Below are positions 1 to 6,195 of a stretch of DNA of 9,573 bases, in pieces. Location of the stretch: NCBI GenBank assembly GCA_007117185.1, contig SKHA01000164.1, positions 1-9,573 on the forward strand, written 5' to 3'. The notes below the pieces were generated by a model, which did no database searches, was not told where the DNA came from, and saw only the letters and a list, made by a program, of their open reading frames with translations. The stretch is from Spirochaeta sp. (GTDB lineage: Bacteria > Spirochaetota > Spirochaetia > DSM-27196 > Alkalispirochaetaceae). How positions within the stretch are numbered: position 1 is the stretch's first letter; every line of letters begins with the position of its first letter. A program made the position numbers and the translations under genes.

Positions 1-870
1 AAACCACTGTGGATCATCAGCGGGTTTCTGGGCAGCGGCAAGACCACTGTCCTGAACTCGCTGATCGCCTCGGCCGCCCCCCGAGCGGTGGCGGTCCTGG
101 TGAACGATTTCGGGGAGATCTCGGTGGACCGTTCGCTGGTCAGAGCCCGCACAGGCGTCCACGTGGTCGACCTGAACGGCGGGCAGATTTTCTGCTCCTG
201 CATCTCCGGATCCTTCGTCGACCGGATCGCCGAGCTGGTGGCAACACCGGCAGAGATGATCCTGGTTGAGAGCTCCGGGATGGCCAAACCGGGAGCGCTG
301 GGGCCGATCTTGCGGGAAGCCCGGCGGCGCAGCGCCGAGGGGTTTCACTACGCCGGGATGGTCACCGTTGTGGAGGCGCCGCGGTTTCTCAAGCTGCGGC
401 AGGTGGTCAACGCGGTGGACGAGCAGGCGGTCTACGCGGACCTGCTGGTGGTGAACAAACGCGACCTGGTGGACGCCCACCAGGCGCAGATGGTGACGGA
501 TGAGCTCACCCGGCTCAACGGTGCTGCCCGGATCCTGGAGACCACCAGGGGGGCGATAGGCATCGCCGACCTTCCGGGGGAGCCGACAGGTCCGGCCCAA
601 CGGGTGGGTCCGGCTGGCGAGCACTACCGCGGCTGGGACGGCGGCAAACCCCACTGTCTCACCTGGCACCCGGAAGAACGCACCGCCCGGTCCCTGGAGG
701 ACGCGGTGCTCCAGCGGCTGAAGGCGGGGGCGCTGAGAATAAAGGGATACGCAACAGACCGCGGCACGACGGTGCTGGTCAATGGGGCGGGCAACGAAGT
801 AGAGATAACACCGGCGACGCTGCCGGAGAACACCCCCCTGGGGTTGACGGTTTTCGAACCGGCACAATAA
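1..870 (+). CDS. CobW/COG0523 (G3E) GTPase, 5'-truncated by the window edge
   Basis: The reading frame is open from base 1 to a TAA at 868-870, giving 289 visible residues; probably only a few N-terminal residues are missing. Numbered from base 1, the P-loop GFLGSGKTT is at residues 8-16, a switch/Walker B segment ESSGMAKP at 90-97, and the guanine-specificity motif NKRD at 152-155. A C-terminal region with RIKGY resembles the CobW C-terminal domain. The family comprises GTP-dependent metallochaperones or cofactor-insertion factors acting in the cytoplasm. The usual GCxCC metal motif appears here as CSCIS (residues 65-69), so the CxC is kept but the adjacent third Cys is absent. The next gene, 26 bp downstream on the same strand, is a URO-D-type methyltransferase. 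I infer that this GTPase serves zinc or corrinoid handling for a methyltransferase system. Family confidence is high; the metal or cofactor is unknown. The GTG at 88 is not the start, because it lies after the P-loop. Confidence 0.9.
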   Translation, partial: KPLWIISGFLGSGKTTVLNSLIASAAPRAVAVLVNDFGEISVDRSLVRARTGVHVVDLNGGQIFCSCISGSFVDRIAELVATPAEMILVESSGMAKPGALGPILREARRRSAEGFHYAGMVTVVEAPRFLKLRQVVNAVDEQAVYADLLVVNKRDLVDAHQAQMVTDELTRLNGAARILETTRGAIGIADLPGEPTGPAQRVGPAGEHYRGWDGGKPHCLTWHPEERTARSLEDAVLQRLKAGALRIKGYATDRGTTVLVNGAGNEVEITPATLPENTPLGLTVFEPAQ

Positions 871-896
871 CAGACACACCACTCAGGAGAAAGACG

Positions 897-2249
897 ATGA
901 CAGGAAAAGAACGCATTCTGAATACGATGAATCACAAACCGGTGGATGCCGTCCCGTGGGTACCTTTTGCGGGGGTCCACGCGGGCAAGCTCACCGGCAA
1001 GAGCGCCCGGGAGGTCTACACCAACCAGGCGGAGCTGATCCGCTCGCTGGAGGAGGTGCACCGCATCTACCACCCCGACGGGCTGCCTATCACCTTCGAC
1101 CTGCAGATCGAGGCGGAGATCCTGGGGTGCAACCTTCTGTGGAGCGAAGACGCTCCCCCAACAGTCACCTCTCACCCCCTGGAAGAGAGCGACCAGATTC
1201 CCGGGAAGATCCCCGCCCCCACGGACGGACGGCTGGCGATGACCCTGGAAGCGATGCGCCACATGAAGAAGACGGTGGGCGACCAGACGGCGCTGTACGG
1301 GCTGTTCTGCGGCCCCTTCACCCTGGCATCGCACCTGCGGGGCACCAACATCTTCATGGACATGTTCGATGACCCGGACTACGTCCACAGTCTGCTAGCC
1401 TACACCCTGAAAGTGGGTCAGGCGATCAGCAGATATTACGCCGAAGCGGGGGCCGACGTGATCGCTGCGGTGGACCCCCTGGTCTCGCAGATCTCACCGG
1501 ACCACTTCACCGAGTTTCTCGCCGGGCCGTTCAAGGAGCTCTTCACCACGATCCGCGACGCCGGATGCGCCTCATCGTTCTTCGTGTGCGGCGACGCCAC
1601 CCGGAACATCCCGGTGATGTGCGCCACCGGTCCCGATTGCATCTCCATCGACGAGAACATCAAGCTGCCCGAGGCCAAGAAGATAACCGACGCCAACAAC
1701 GTGGTGATCGCCGGCAACATTCCCCTGGCGTCGGTGATGCTCTTCGGCAACCAGCAGGACAACATGAAGGTGGTCATCGACCAGCTCGATTCGGTGGACC
1801 ACGCCAACCTCATCGTCAGCCCCGGGTGCGATATGCCCTACGACGTCCCCATCGAGAACGTGGTCGCCTGCGAGCAGGCAGTTCACCAGACCGAGCAGAC
1901 CCGCAAGCTGGTGGAGAACTACACCCAGGAGTTGCCGGATATCCAGATCGAGATGCCCGACTACGCCACCCTGAAGCGCCCCCTGGTGGAGGTGTTCACC
2001 ATCGACTCGGATACCTGCGCGGCGTGCACCTATATGTTCCGCTCCGCCATGGACGCCAAAAAGACTTTCGGCGACGGGATCGACGTAGTGGAGTACAAGG
2101 CTACCAAACTGGAGAACATCGTCAGGATGAAGAAGGTAGGGATCAAGCAGCTGCCGAGTATCTTCATCAACGGTAAACTGGCGTTCGAATCGATCATTCC
2201 GGGGCCGAAGGCGCTGAACGACGCAATCGCCGCCGCCAGGGGGGCGTGA
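897..2249 (+). CDS. URO-D family (MtaA/CmuA-like) methyltransferase with C-terminal thioredoxin-like domain
   Basis: This is a 450-residue protein. The ATG at 897 is preceded by AGGAGA at 885-890 with 6 nt spacing. Residues 1-340 look like a URO-D/methylcobamide methyltransferase barrel: an N-terminal TGKERILNTMNHKPVDAVP, a central FFVCGDATRNI and a later SPGCDMPYDVP. In MtaA/MtbA enzymes zinc is held by a His-x-Cys...Cys set. Here C231 and C311 match the two Cys, but the His position is F229. Residues 363-450 form a second domain with CAAC at 374-377 and LPSIFING near 419-426, which carries the cis-Pro of a thioredoxin fold. Plain URO-D proteins are about 340-370 residues, so this is a fusion. 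With the CobW GTPase upstream, it probably moves methyl groups between a corrinoid protein and an acceptor. True haem-pathway HemE is unlikely because of the C-terminal domain and context. The substrate is unknown. Confidence 0.85.
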   Translation: MTGKERILNTMNHKPVDAVPWVPFAGVHAGKLTGKSAREVYTNQAELIRSLEEVHRIYHPDGLPITFDLQIEAEILGCNLLWSEDAPPTVTSHPLEESDQIPGKIPAPTDGRLAMTLEAMRHMKKTVGDQTALYGLFCGPFTLASHLRGTNIFMDMFDDPDYVHSLLAYTLKVGQAISRYYAEAGADVIAAVDPLVSQISPDHFTEFLAGPFKELFTTIRDAGCASSFFVCGDATRNIPVMCATGPDCISIDENIKLPEAKKITDANNVVIAGNIPLASVMLFGNQQDNMKVVIDQLDSVDHANLIVSPGCDMPYDVPIENVVACEQAVHQTEQTRKLVENYTQELPDIQIEMPDYATLKRPLVEVFTIDSDTCAACTYMFRSAMDAKKTFGDGIDVVEYKATKLENIVRMKKVGIKQLPSIFINGKLAFESIIPGPKALNDAIAAARGA

Positions 2250-2376
2250 GCGGGGGGCGTAACATCGCGGGCGGGCGGGCCGCCGCGCGGGGCACTCGCC
2301 CCACCCGGCCATGACTCACCCCAACGCCAGCCCGCCGCGGGGGGTGGCCCCCCCGCCCCCGCCCTCGCCGCCGGAC
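2250..2376. other. Very GC-rich intergenic gap between convergent genes, with three candidate hairpins
   Basis: This 127-bp gap separates the 3' ends of the methyltransferase and reductase genes and has long runs of G and C. Three stem-loops can be drawn. One spans 2266-2290 (4 bp plus 5 bp around a one-base bulge at 2286, 6-nt loop). One spans 2290-2303 (GGGGC-ACTC-GCCCC). One spans 2338-2356 (a 7-bp GCGGGGG/CCCCCGC stem with a 5-nt loop). None is followed by a U-tract on either strand, so they are not textbook intrinsic terminators. The position between converging transcripts makes a bidirectional transcription-slowing or 3'-end stabilising role plausible. I see no convincing gene here. Confidence 0.5.
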
Positions 2377-3369
2377 TCAGCTCCTCCAGTTTCGGGGGGG
2401 CTCCGGCTTGTTGGCCAGAATCTCGTCTATCTTCTGCATCACCTCTTCGGTCAGCTTGGGCAGAATGTCCAGCGCTTTCATGTTCTCCCTGACCTGCTCC
2501 GTCCGGGAAGCTCCGGTAATGACGGTGCTCACGTTGGGATTCTTCAGGGTCCACGCCAGCGCCAGCTGCGCCAGAGTTGCTCCCAGGTCAGCCGCCACAG
2601 GACGCAACTTCTCAACCGTTGCAATCTGCTGGCGCCCCTCTTCGCTCTCGTAGACCTTCCGCAACCACTCGTAGCCGGGCAGAGTCAGGCGCCCTTCGGA
2701 GATACCTGCAGCGTATTTTCCCGTGAGCACACCCGAGGCCAGGGGACTCCAGATCGTCGTTCCCAGACCGAAATCCCGGTACAGCGGCGCGTACTCCATC
2801 TCGAAGCGATCGCGGTGAAACATGTTGTACTCGGGCTGCTCCATCGTTGGCGGGGTGAGGTTCAGCCGCAGGGCCACCTCGTAGGCCTGACGAATCTGCT
2901 CGGCGCTCCACTCGCTGGTGCCCCAGTACAGCGCCCACCCCCGGTCCACCACGTGAGACATCGCCCGAACCGTCTCTTCGATGGGGGTCTCCAGGTCGGG
3001 GCGGTGGCAGAACACCAGGTCGACGTAATCCACCTGCAGGCGCTGCAGCGCCGCGGCGGTCCCCTCAACGATGTGCTTCCGGGAGAGGCCGGTGTCGTTG
3101 GGACCCGACCCGCCCCAGAAGATCTTGGTGGAAACAACGTAGTCCTTCCGGGCCAGACCGAGTTTGCGAATCGCCTTGCCCATCACGATCTCGGATTCAC
3201 CCTTTTCATACCCTTCGGCGTTGTCAAAAAAGTTGACCCCGTGGTCAAGGGCCGCCTTCATCTCCTCGGCGGCCAGATCGATGTCAACCTGCTTGCCGAA
3301 TGTTACCCACGACCCGAACGAAAGGGCCGATACTTTGAGTCCTGAGGACCCCAGTCTTCTGTATTCCAT
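2377..3369 (-). CDS. Aldo/keto reductase, Kv-beta-like group
   Basis: This is a 330-residue NAD(P)H-dependent oxidoreductase of the aldo/keto reductase superfamily, expected to be a cytoplasmic TIM barrel reducing aldehydes or ketones. Using the start at 3369 (MEYRRLGSSG), the catalytic tetrad can be assigned as D49, Y54 (in FFDNAEGY), K82 (STK) and H122 (CHRPD). The C-terminal GASRTEQVREN matches the nucleotide-phosphate-binding segment. Length and the opening M-x-Y-R-x-L-G motif fit the bacterial Kv-beta-like/YghZ group. A TTG at 3405 would add 12 residues, but the family usually begins at MEYR, so I chose 3369. There is no Shine-Dalgarno sequence; a -10-like TATATT sits 6 nt before the ATG, suggesting leaderless translation. 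The gene is convergent with the methyltransferase and divergent from the ABC/two-component operon. The physiological substrate cannot be told. Confidence 0.9.
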   Translation of the reverse strand: MEYRRLGSSGLKVSALSFGSWVTFGKQVDIDLAAEEMKAALDHGVNFFDNAEGYEKGESEIVMGKAIRKLGLARKDYVVSTKIFWGGSGPNDTGLSRKHIVEGTAAALQRLQVDYVDLVFCHRPDLETPIEETVRAMSHVVDRGWALYWGTSEWSAEQIRQAYEVALRLNLTPPTMEQPEYNMFHRDRFEMEYAPLYRDFGLGTTIWSPLASGVLTGKYAAGISEGRLTLPGYEWLRKVYESEEGRQQIATVEKLRPVAADLGATLAQLALAWTLKNPNVSTVITGASRTEQVRENMKALDILPKLTEEVMQKIDEILANKPEPPRNWRS

Positions 3370-3375
3370 AGTTTG

Positions 3376-3405
3376 AATATAACACCGCAGGGGGGTGCTG
3401 GACAA
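3376..3405 (-). promoter_or_regulatory. Candidate promoter of the aldo/keto reductase gene
   Basis: Read on the minus strand, TTGTCC (3405-3400) is followed after 18 nt by TATATT (3381-3376), then caaact and the ATG at 3369. With the usual 5-8 nt from -10 to transcription start, the transcript would begin at or next to the ATG. A GCGGTTT heptamer (3410-3404) overlaps the -35. There is no ribosome-binding sequence upstream, which agrees with a leaderless mRNA. This is by inspection only. Confidence 0.5.
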
Positions 3406-3449
3406 ACCGCCCGGAGCGAACCCACCGAATGACCCTGAGCGAGCGGTTT
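3404..3449. repeat. Inverted heptamer pair AAACCGC...GCGGTTT spanning the divergent promoters
   Basis: AAACCGC at 3404-3410 and its exact reverse complement GCGGTTT at 3443-3449 are separated by 32 bp. Each copy lies 20-22 nt upstream of the -10-like hexamer of the gene it points toward, so each overlaps the expected -35 region. This could be a pair of regulator half-sites or simply shared promoter sequence. A 7-bp match is short, so chance cannot be excluded. Confidence 0.4.
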
Positions 3450-3475
3450 CCCCGCCCTCCCCTTTTCGCTATCAT
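3447..3475 (+). promoter_or_regulatory. Candidate promoter of the ABC ATPase-kinase-regulator operon
   Basis: TATCAT at 3470-3475 matches the -10 consensus at five of six positions and ends 6 nt before the ATG at 3482. A poor -35 (TTTCCC, 3447-3452) is 17 nt upstream and overlaps the GCGGTTT heptamer. A weak -35 is often a sign of activator dependence. No Shine-Dalgarno sequence precedes the ATG, so a leaderless transcript is likely if this promoter is real. Confidence 0.45.
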
Positions 3476-3481
3476 CTGCCC

Positions 3482-4585
3482 ATGGTAGCGGTCCCTCACC
3501 TCGCCCTTGAAAACCTGTCCAAGACGTTTCGCGACGGCCGGGGTAACCGCATCGAGGCAGTACGGAATTTTTCCCTGAGGATCAACCACGGCGAGTTCGT
3601 CACCCTCATCGGCCCCTCGGGGTGCGGCAAGACCACCACCCTGCGGATGATAGCGGGGGTGGAGGAACCCGATTCCGGGCGCATCCTCCTGGACGGTGCG
3701 GTTGTCACAGCCATGTCGCCGCAGCAGCGGACGATGCCCATGGTCTTCCAGAGTTACGCCCTCTTTCCCCATATGACTGTCTTCGACAACATCTCCTACG
3801 GCCTGCGCCTCCGTTCGATGACCCGGGACGTCATTGCCCACGACGTGGCCCTGGCGTGCCAGATGGTGGGGCTTGTGGGGGTGGAGCACCGCTACCCCGG
3901 GGAGCTCTCCGGTGGTCAGCAGCAGCGGGTGGCTCTGGCCCGGGCGCTGGTGCTGAAGCCGCAGATCATCCTTTTCGACGAGCCGCTCTCAAACCTGGAT
4001 CCCCGCCTGCGAACCCAGACAAGGACGGCGATCCGCCGGGTGCAACAGCTGCTGGGGATCACCATAGTCTACGTCACCCACGACCAGTCCGAGGCACTGA
4101 GTCTGTCCGACCGGGTGGTAATCATGCAGAACGGGGACATCGTTCAGGAGGGGCCTCCCCGGCAGGTCTACCGGGACCCGGTCTCGCCCTTTGTGGCGGA
4201 CTTCATCGGCCAGGCGAACTTTCTGGACGGCACGATCACCGCGCTGACTGGGACGGCGGTGCAGGTAACGATACAGGATGTCGATCTTACCCTGCCGCTG
4301 GATCGCTGCCCCCCTAACGTCGAGATCCACAGCGACGTCCTGGTGGCGGTACATCCGGAGGCGCTCACCATATCCCGGGACCCCGGAGGCGGCAGAATCG
4401 CAGGCGTCATCGAGTCCACCTCGTTTCGGGGACCCCTGGTGGAGTACGTGATCGCCTGCGGCAGCGGGTGGGTCACCGTGGTCACCCCTGACCGGGAGGA
4501 CCAGACCGCCGGACTGACCGAAGGGGTCAAGGTCTATCTCTCCCTGGATCACCAGGCGGTGCGCCTCTTCGGGACGGAACCGTGA
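3482..4585 (+). CDS. ABC transporter ATP-binding protein (PotA/FbpC/AfuC type) without its own permease
   Basis: This is a 367-residue ATPase subunit of an importer, expected at the inner face of the membrane. The full nucleotide-binding set is visible: Walker A GPSGCGKTT 44-52, Q-loop Q90 in VFQSYALFPH, signature LSGGQ 142-146, Walker B IILFDE 162-167 with catalytic E167, D-loop D173 (followed by PRLR instead of the common AKLR), and H-loop H200 in VTHDQ. Residues after about 235 form a TOBE-like regulatory region. ATG 3482 is chosen because the family motif LxLENLSK begins 7 residues later; upstream in-frame sequence is Pro-rich and non-family. The stop overlaps the kinase start (GTGA), so the two are translationally coupled. 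No permease or binding protein is in this operon. The closest visible relative is the ATPase beginning at 8984, roughly two-thirds identical. It may power that importer alternatively or act as a signalling partner of the kinase. Confidence 0.92.
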   Translation: MVAVPHLALENLSKTFRDGRGNRIEAVRNFSLRINHGEFVTLIGPSGCGKTTTLRMIAGVEEPDSGRILLDGAVVTAMSPQQRTMPMVFQSYALFPHMTVFDNISYGLRLRSMTRDVIAHDVALACQMVGLVGVEHRYPGELSGGQQQRVALARALVLKPQIILFDEPLSNLDPRLRTQTRTAIRRVQQLLGITIVYVTHDQSEALSLSDRVVIMQNGDIVQEGPPRQVYRDPVSPFVADFIGQANFLDGTITALTGTAVQVTIQDVDLTLPLDRCPPNVEIHSDVLVAVHPEALTISRDPGGGRIAGVIESTSFRGPLVEYVIACGSGWVTVVTPDREDQTAGLTEGVKVYLSLDHQAVRLFGTEP

Positions 4586-5403
4586 CGGTCTCTGTCGTGG
4601 CGATAGTGACGCTCCTCGCCGCGCTGGGGGGGGTGGCCTGGGCGCTGTGGCGCACCCGGCGGACCGCCGCCAGGTTGACGGCACAACTCGCCCGCTGCCA
4701 GGAGACAGTTCGCGCCCGAAACGAGCTGCTGGCCACCCTGGCCCACGAGGTACGCACCCCCCTGACGATCATCCGCAGCGCCAGCGAGGTGATGATCGAG
4801 GAGACCCCGGGGCCGCTGGTGGACCGGCAACGGAAGTTCCTGGAATCGATCCGGGCCAACTCGCTGCGCCTGATTCAGTTCTCAGAGAATATGCTGGCCA
4901 CCATCAAGGTGGATCAGGGGTGGGAGCCCGACCGCACCAAAGCGATCGATCTGCGCCGCCTGGCCCGGGAGGTTGCCCAGCTGATGCAGCCCCTGCTGGA
5001 GCAGCGCCGGCAGACGATCCGCTTCAGCTTCCCCTCGCTCCTCTCCCGCCCCCGGGCGGACCTGTCCTGGATCAGGCAGGTGCTGGTGAACCTGGTGCAC
5101 AACGCGGCCAAGCACATCGCCGAGGGGGGGATGATCGTCATCTCAGCGACGGAACAGGAGGGTGCGGTGGTGGTCACTGTCAGCGACAACGGCACCGGTC
5201 TGGTGGGCACAACCCGGGAGCAGCTCTTCCGGGAGTTCTACCAGGAGCAGCCCCTCTCCGGGGTCGGCCAGGAGGGCGCCGGGCTGGGGCTGGCCATCGT
5301 CAAGACGGTGATCGAGCGGCACGGCGGTACGGTCTACGCCGGCACCTCCCCTGGTGCGGGGACGATGGTCTCCTTTACGTTGCCGGTGGAGAACACCCGA
5401 TGA
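4582..5403 (+). CDS. Short sensor-less histidine kinase (one transmembrane helix)
   Basis: This is a 273-residue two-component sensor kinase starting at GTG 4582, which overlaps the ATPase stop. One hydrophobic helix spans residues 4-23, followed by RTRR. A short probable coiled linker (25-48) leads into the HisKA dimerisation domain with the H-box ATLAHEVRTP and phosphoaccepting H55. The HATPase_c domain shows the N-box VNLVHNAAKH (169-178), G1 SDNGTG (201-206) and G2 GAGLGLAIV (232-240). Only two or three residues precede the helix, so there is no extracytoplasmic, PAS, HAMP or GAF sensing domain. The signal must therefore come from the membrane, the linker or a partner protein. The gene is coupled both to the upstream ABC ATPase and to the downstream regulator (ATGA). 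Kinases sensing through ABC transporters (BceS-like, or PhoR with Pst) are the known parallel; the specific partnership here is inferred. Confidence 0.92.
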   Translation: MTVSVVAIVTLLAALGGVAWALWRTRRTAARLTAQLARCQETVRARNELLATLAHEVRTPLTIIRSASEVMIEETPGPLVDRQRKFLESIRANSLRLIQFSENMLATIKVDQGWEPDRTKAIDLRRLAREVAQLMQPLLEQRRQTIRFSFPSLLSRPRADLSWIRQVLVNLVHNAAKHIAEGGMIVISATEQEGAVVVTVSDNGTGLVGTTREQLFREFYQEQPLSGVGQEGAGLGLAIVKTVIERHGGTVYAGTSPGAGTMVSFTLPVENTR

Positions 5404-6113
5404 GCACGGTCCTGATCGTGGACGACGAGGCGGATATCCGGGACGTCCTGGAGTTCGTCCTCCAGAACGCGGGATATCACACCGAGGCGACCGGTCGGGG
5501 TGATATCGCCCTGGAGCTGGCCCGGGAAAACACCCCGGACCTGGTGATCCTTGACATCGGGCTGCCCGGTTTGAGTGGGCTTGAGGTGTGCCCCCAGTTG
5601 ACAGAGATGGGAATCCCCGTATTGGTACTCAGCTCTCACGACCGGGACGACCAGGTGGTAACGGGGCTGGAGGTGGGCGCCGAGGACTACGTCACCAAGC
5701 CGTTCAACCACCGGGAGCTCTTGCTGCGGGTGGACAAGATCATCCGCCGCACCACCACAGTCCGCCCGGCGGCACCCCCTGCAGTTGTGACGGTGGGGCG
5801 GCTTACCATCGACTCCCGCCGCCACCTGGTGACTGTCGCCGCCGACGGAGAAGAGCCGGGGACCCCGGAAAGGGAGATCCCCCTCACCCCCACGGAGTTT
5901 GATCTGATCCTCTTTCTTGCCCGCTCGCCGGGGGTGCCCCACACGGTGGAGACGCTGCTGAAGGAGGTCTGGCGGGTAACTGACTGGACCAACGGCGACG
6001 AGATGGTCAAGGTCGGGGTCCGAAGATTGCGGAAAAAGATCGAACATGACCCCTCGCGCCCCAGATTTATCCTGAATCGGTGGGGGCAGGGGTACTTTCT
6101 AACGGAATCCTGA
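5400..6113 (+). CDS. OmpR/PhoB-family response regulator
   Basis: This is a 237-residue DNA-binding regulator. The receiver domain (1-120) has acidic residues D8 and D9, phosphoacceptor D52 in VILDIGLPG, the conserved S/T position in LVLSSHD (S78/S79), and K100 in YVTKPF. A short linker leads to a winged-helix DNA-binding domain (about 140-237) with LTPTEFDLILFLA, VGVRRLRKKIE and the terminal GQGYFL wing typical of OmpR/PhoB. The start is the ATG at 5400 overlapping the kinase stop at 5401-5403, preceded by GGTGGAG (5385-5391). It is the evident partner of the kinase. The next gene, 82 bp downstream, is the importer's binding protein, whose upstream region holds a dyad that is a plausible target. 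Family assignment is firm; target genes are inferred. Confidence 0.95.
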   Translation: MSTVLIVDDEADIRDVLEFVLQNAGYHTEATGRGDIALELARENTPDLVILDIGLPGLSGLEVCPQLTEMGIPVLVLSSHDRDDQVVTGLEVGAEDYVTKPFNHRELLLRVDKIIRRTTTVRPAAPPAVVTVGRLTIDSRRHLVTVAADGEEPGTPEREIPLTPTEFDLILFLARSPGVPHTVETLLKEVWRVTDWTNGDEMVKVGVRRLRKKIEHDPSRPRFILNRWGQGYFLTES

Positions 6114-6149
6114 CAGAACGGTAACTAACTTGTCCCTTGTGCAGTCCCG

Positions 6150-6168
6150 GTATTGACCGTGACAATAC
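6150..6168. promoter_or_regulatory. 19-bp dyad GTATTG-N7-CAATAC, candidate operator upstream of the binding-protein gene
   Basis: GTATTG (6150-6155) and its exact reverse complement CAATAC (6163-6168) flank 7 bp. The dyad lies in the 82-bp gap between the regulator and the binding-protein gene, ending 27 nt before the ATG. A TGAC repeat (6154-6157 and 6160-6163) sits inside it. It could be a transcription-factor site. A terminator is less likely, with a short AT-rich stem and no U-tract. I could not place a convincing -35/-10 pair nearby; the best is the poor TTGTGC (6137-6142) with GACAAT (6161-6166). Confidence 0.4.
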
Positions 6169-6182
6169 AGGCACCAAGAAAG

Positions 6183-6189
6183 AAGGAGG
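6183..6189 (+). promoter_or_regulatory. Strong ribosome-binding site of the binding-protein gene
   Basis: AAGGAGG, a near-perfect Shine-Dalgarno sequence, ends 6 nt before the ATG at 6196. It contrasts with the SD-less starts at 3369 and 3482 and fits the high expression usual for periplasmic binding proteins. Confidence 0.8.
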
Positions 6190-6195
6190 CTTCAC

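Noticed and set aside
848..861. Small hairpin CGGTT-TTCG-AACCG near the end of the CobW gene as a terminator
   Set aside because: The stem is only 5 bp, lies inside the coding region, has no U-tract and precedes a gene 26 bp downstream that looks co-transcribed.
624..1388. Minus-strand open frame over the CobW and methyltransferase genes
   Set aside because: Both plus-strand genes carry full family motifs; the antisense product is an unrecognisable Arg/Gly/Val-rich shadow.
897..2249. Haem-biosynthetic uroporphyrinogen decarboxylase (HemE)
   Set aside because: The thioredoxin-like extension, Cys pattern and CobW neighbour fit the methyltransferase branch of the URO-D family, not HemE.
3395..3481. 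In-frame N-terminal extension of the first ABC ATPase
   Set aside because: The Pro-rich sequence has no family similarity, covers the divergent promoter region and overlaps the reductase promoter; ATG 3482 starts at the family's usual N-terminus.
4647..5399. Upstream extension of the regulator reading frame through the kinase gene
   Set aside because: The frame is open only because of high GC; the real regulator starts at ATG 5400 with SD GGTGGAG, and the upstream translation is low-complexity.
5334..6047. Long open frame on the minus strand across the regulator gene
   Set aside because: It is the complement of a complete OmpR-type regulator; long antisense frames are expected at this GC content, and the translation shows no recognisable domain.
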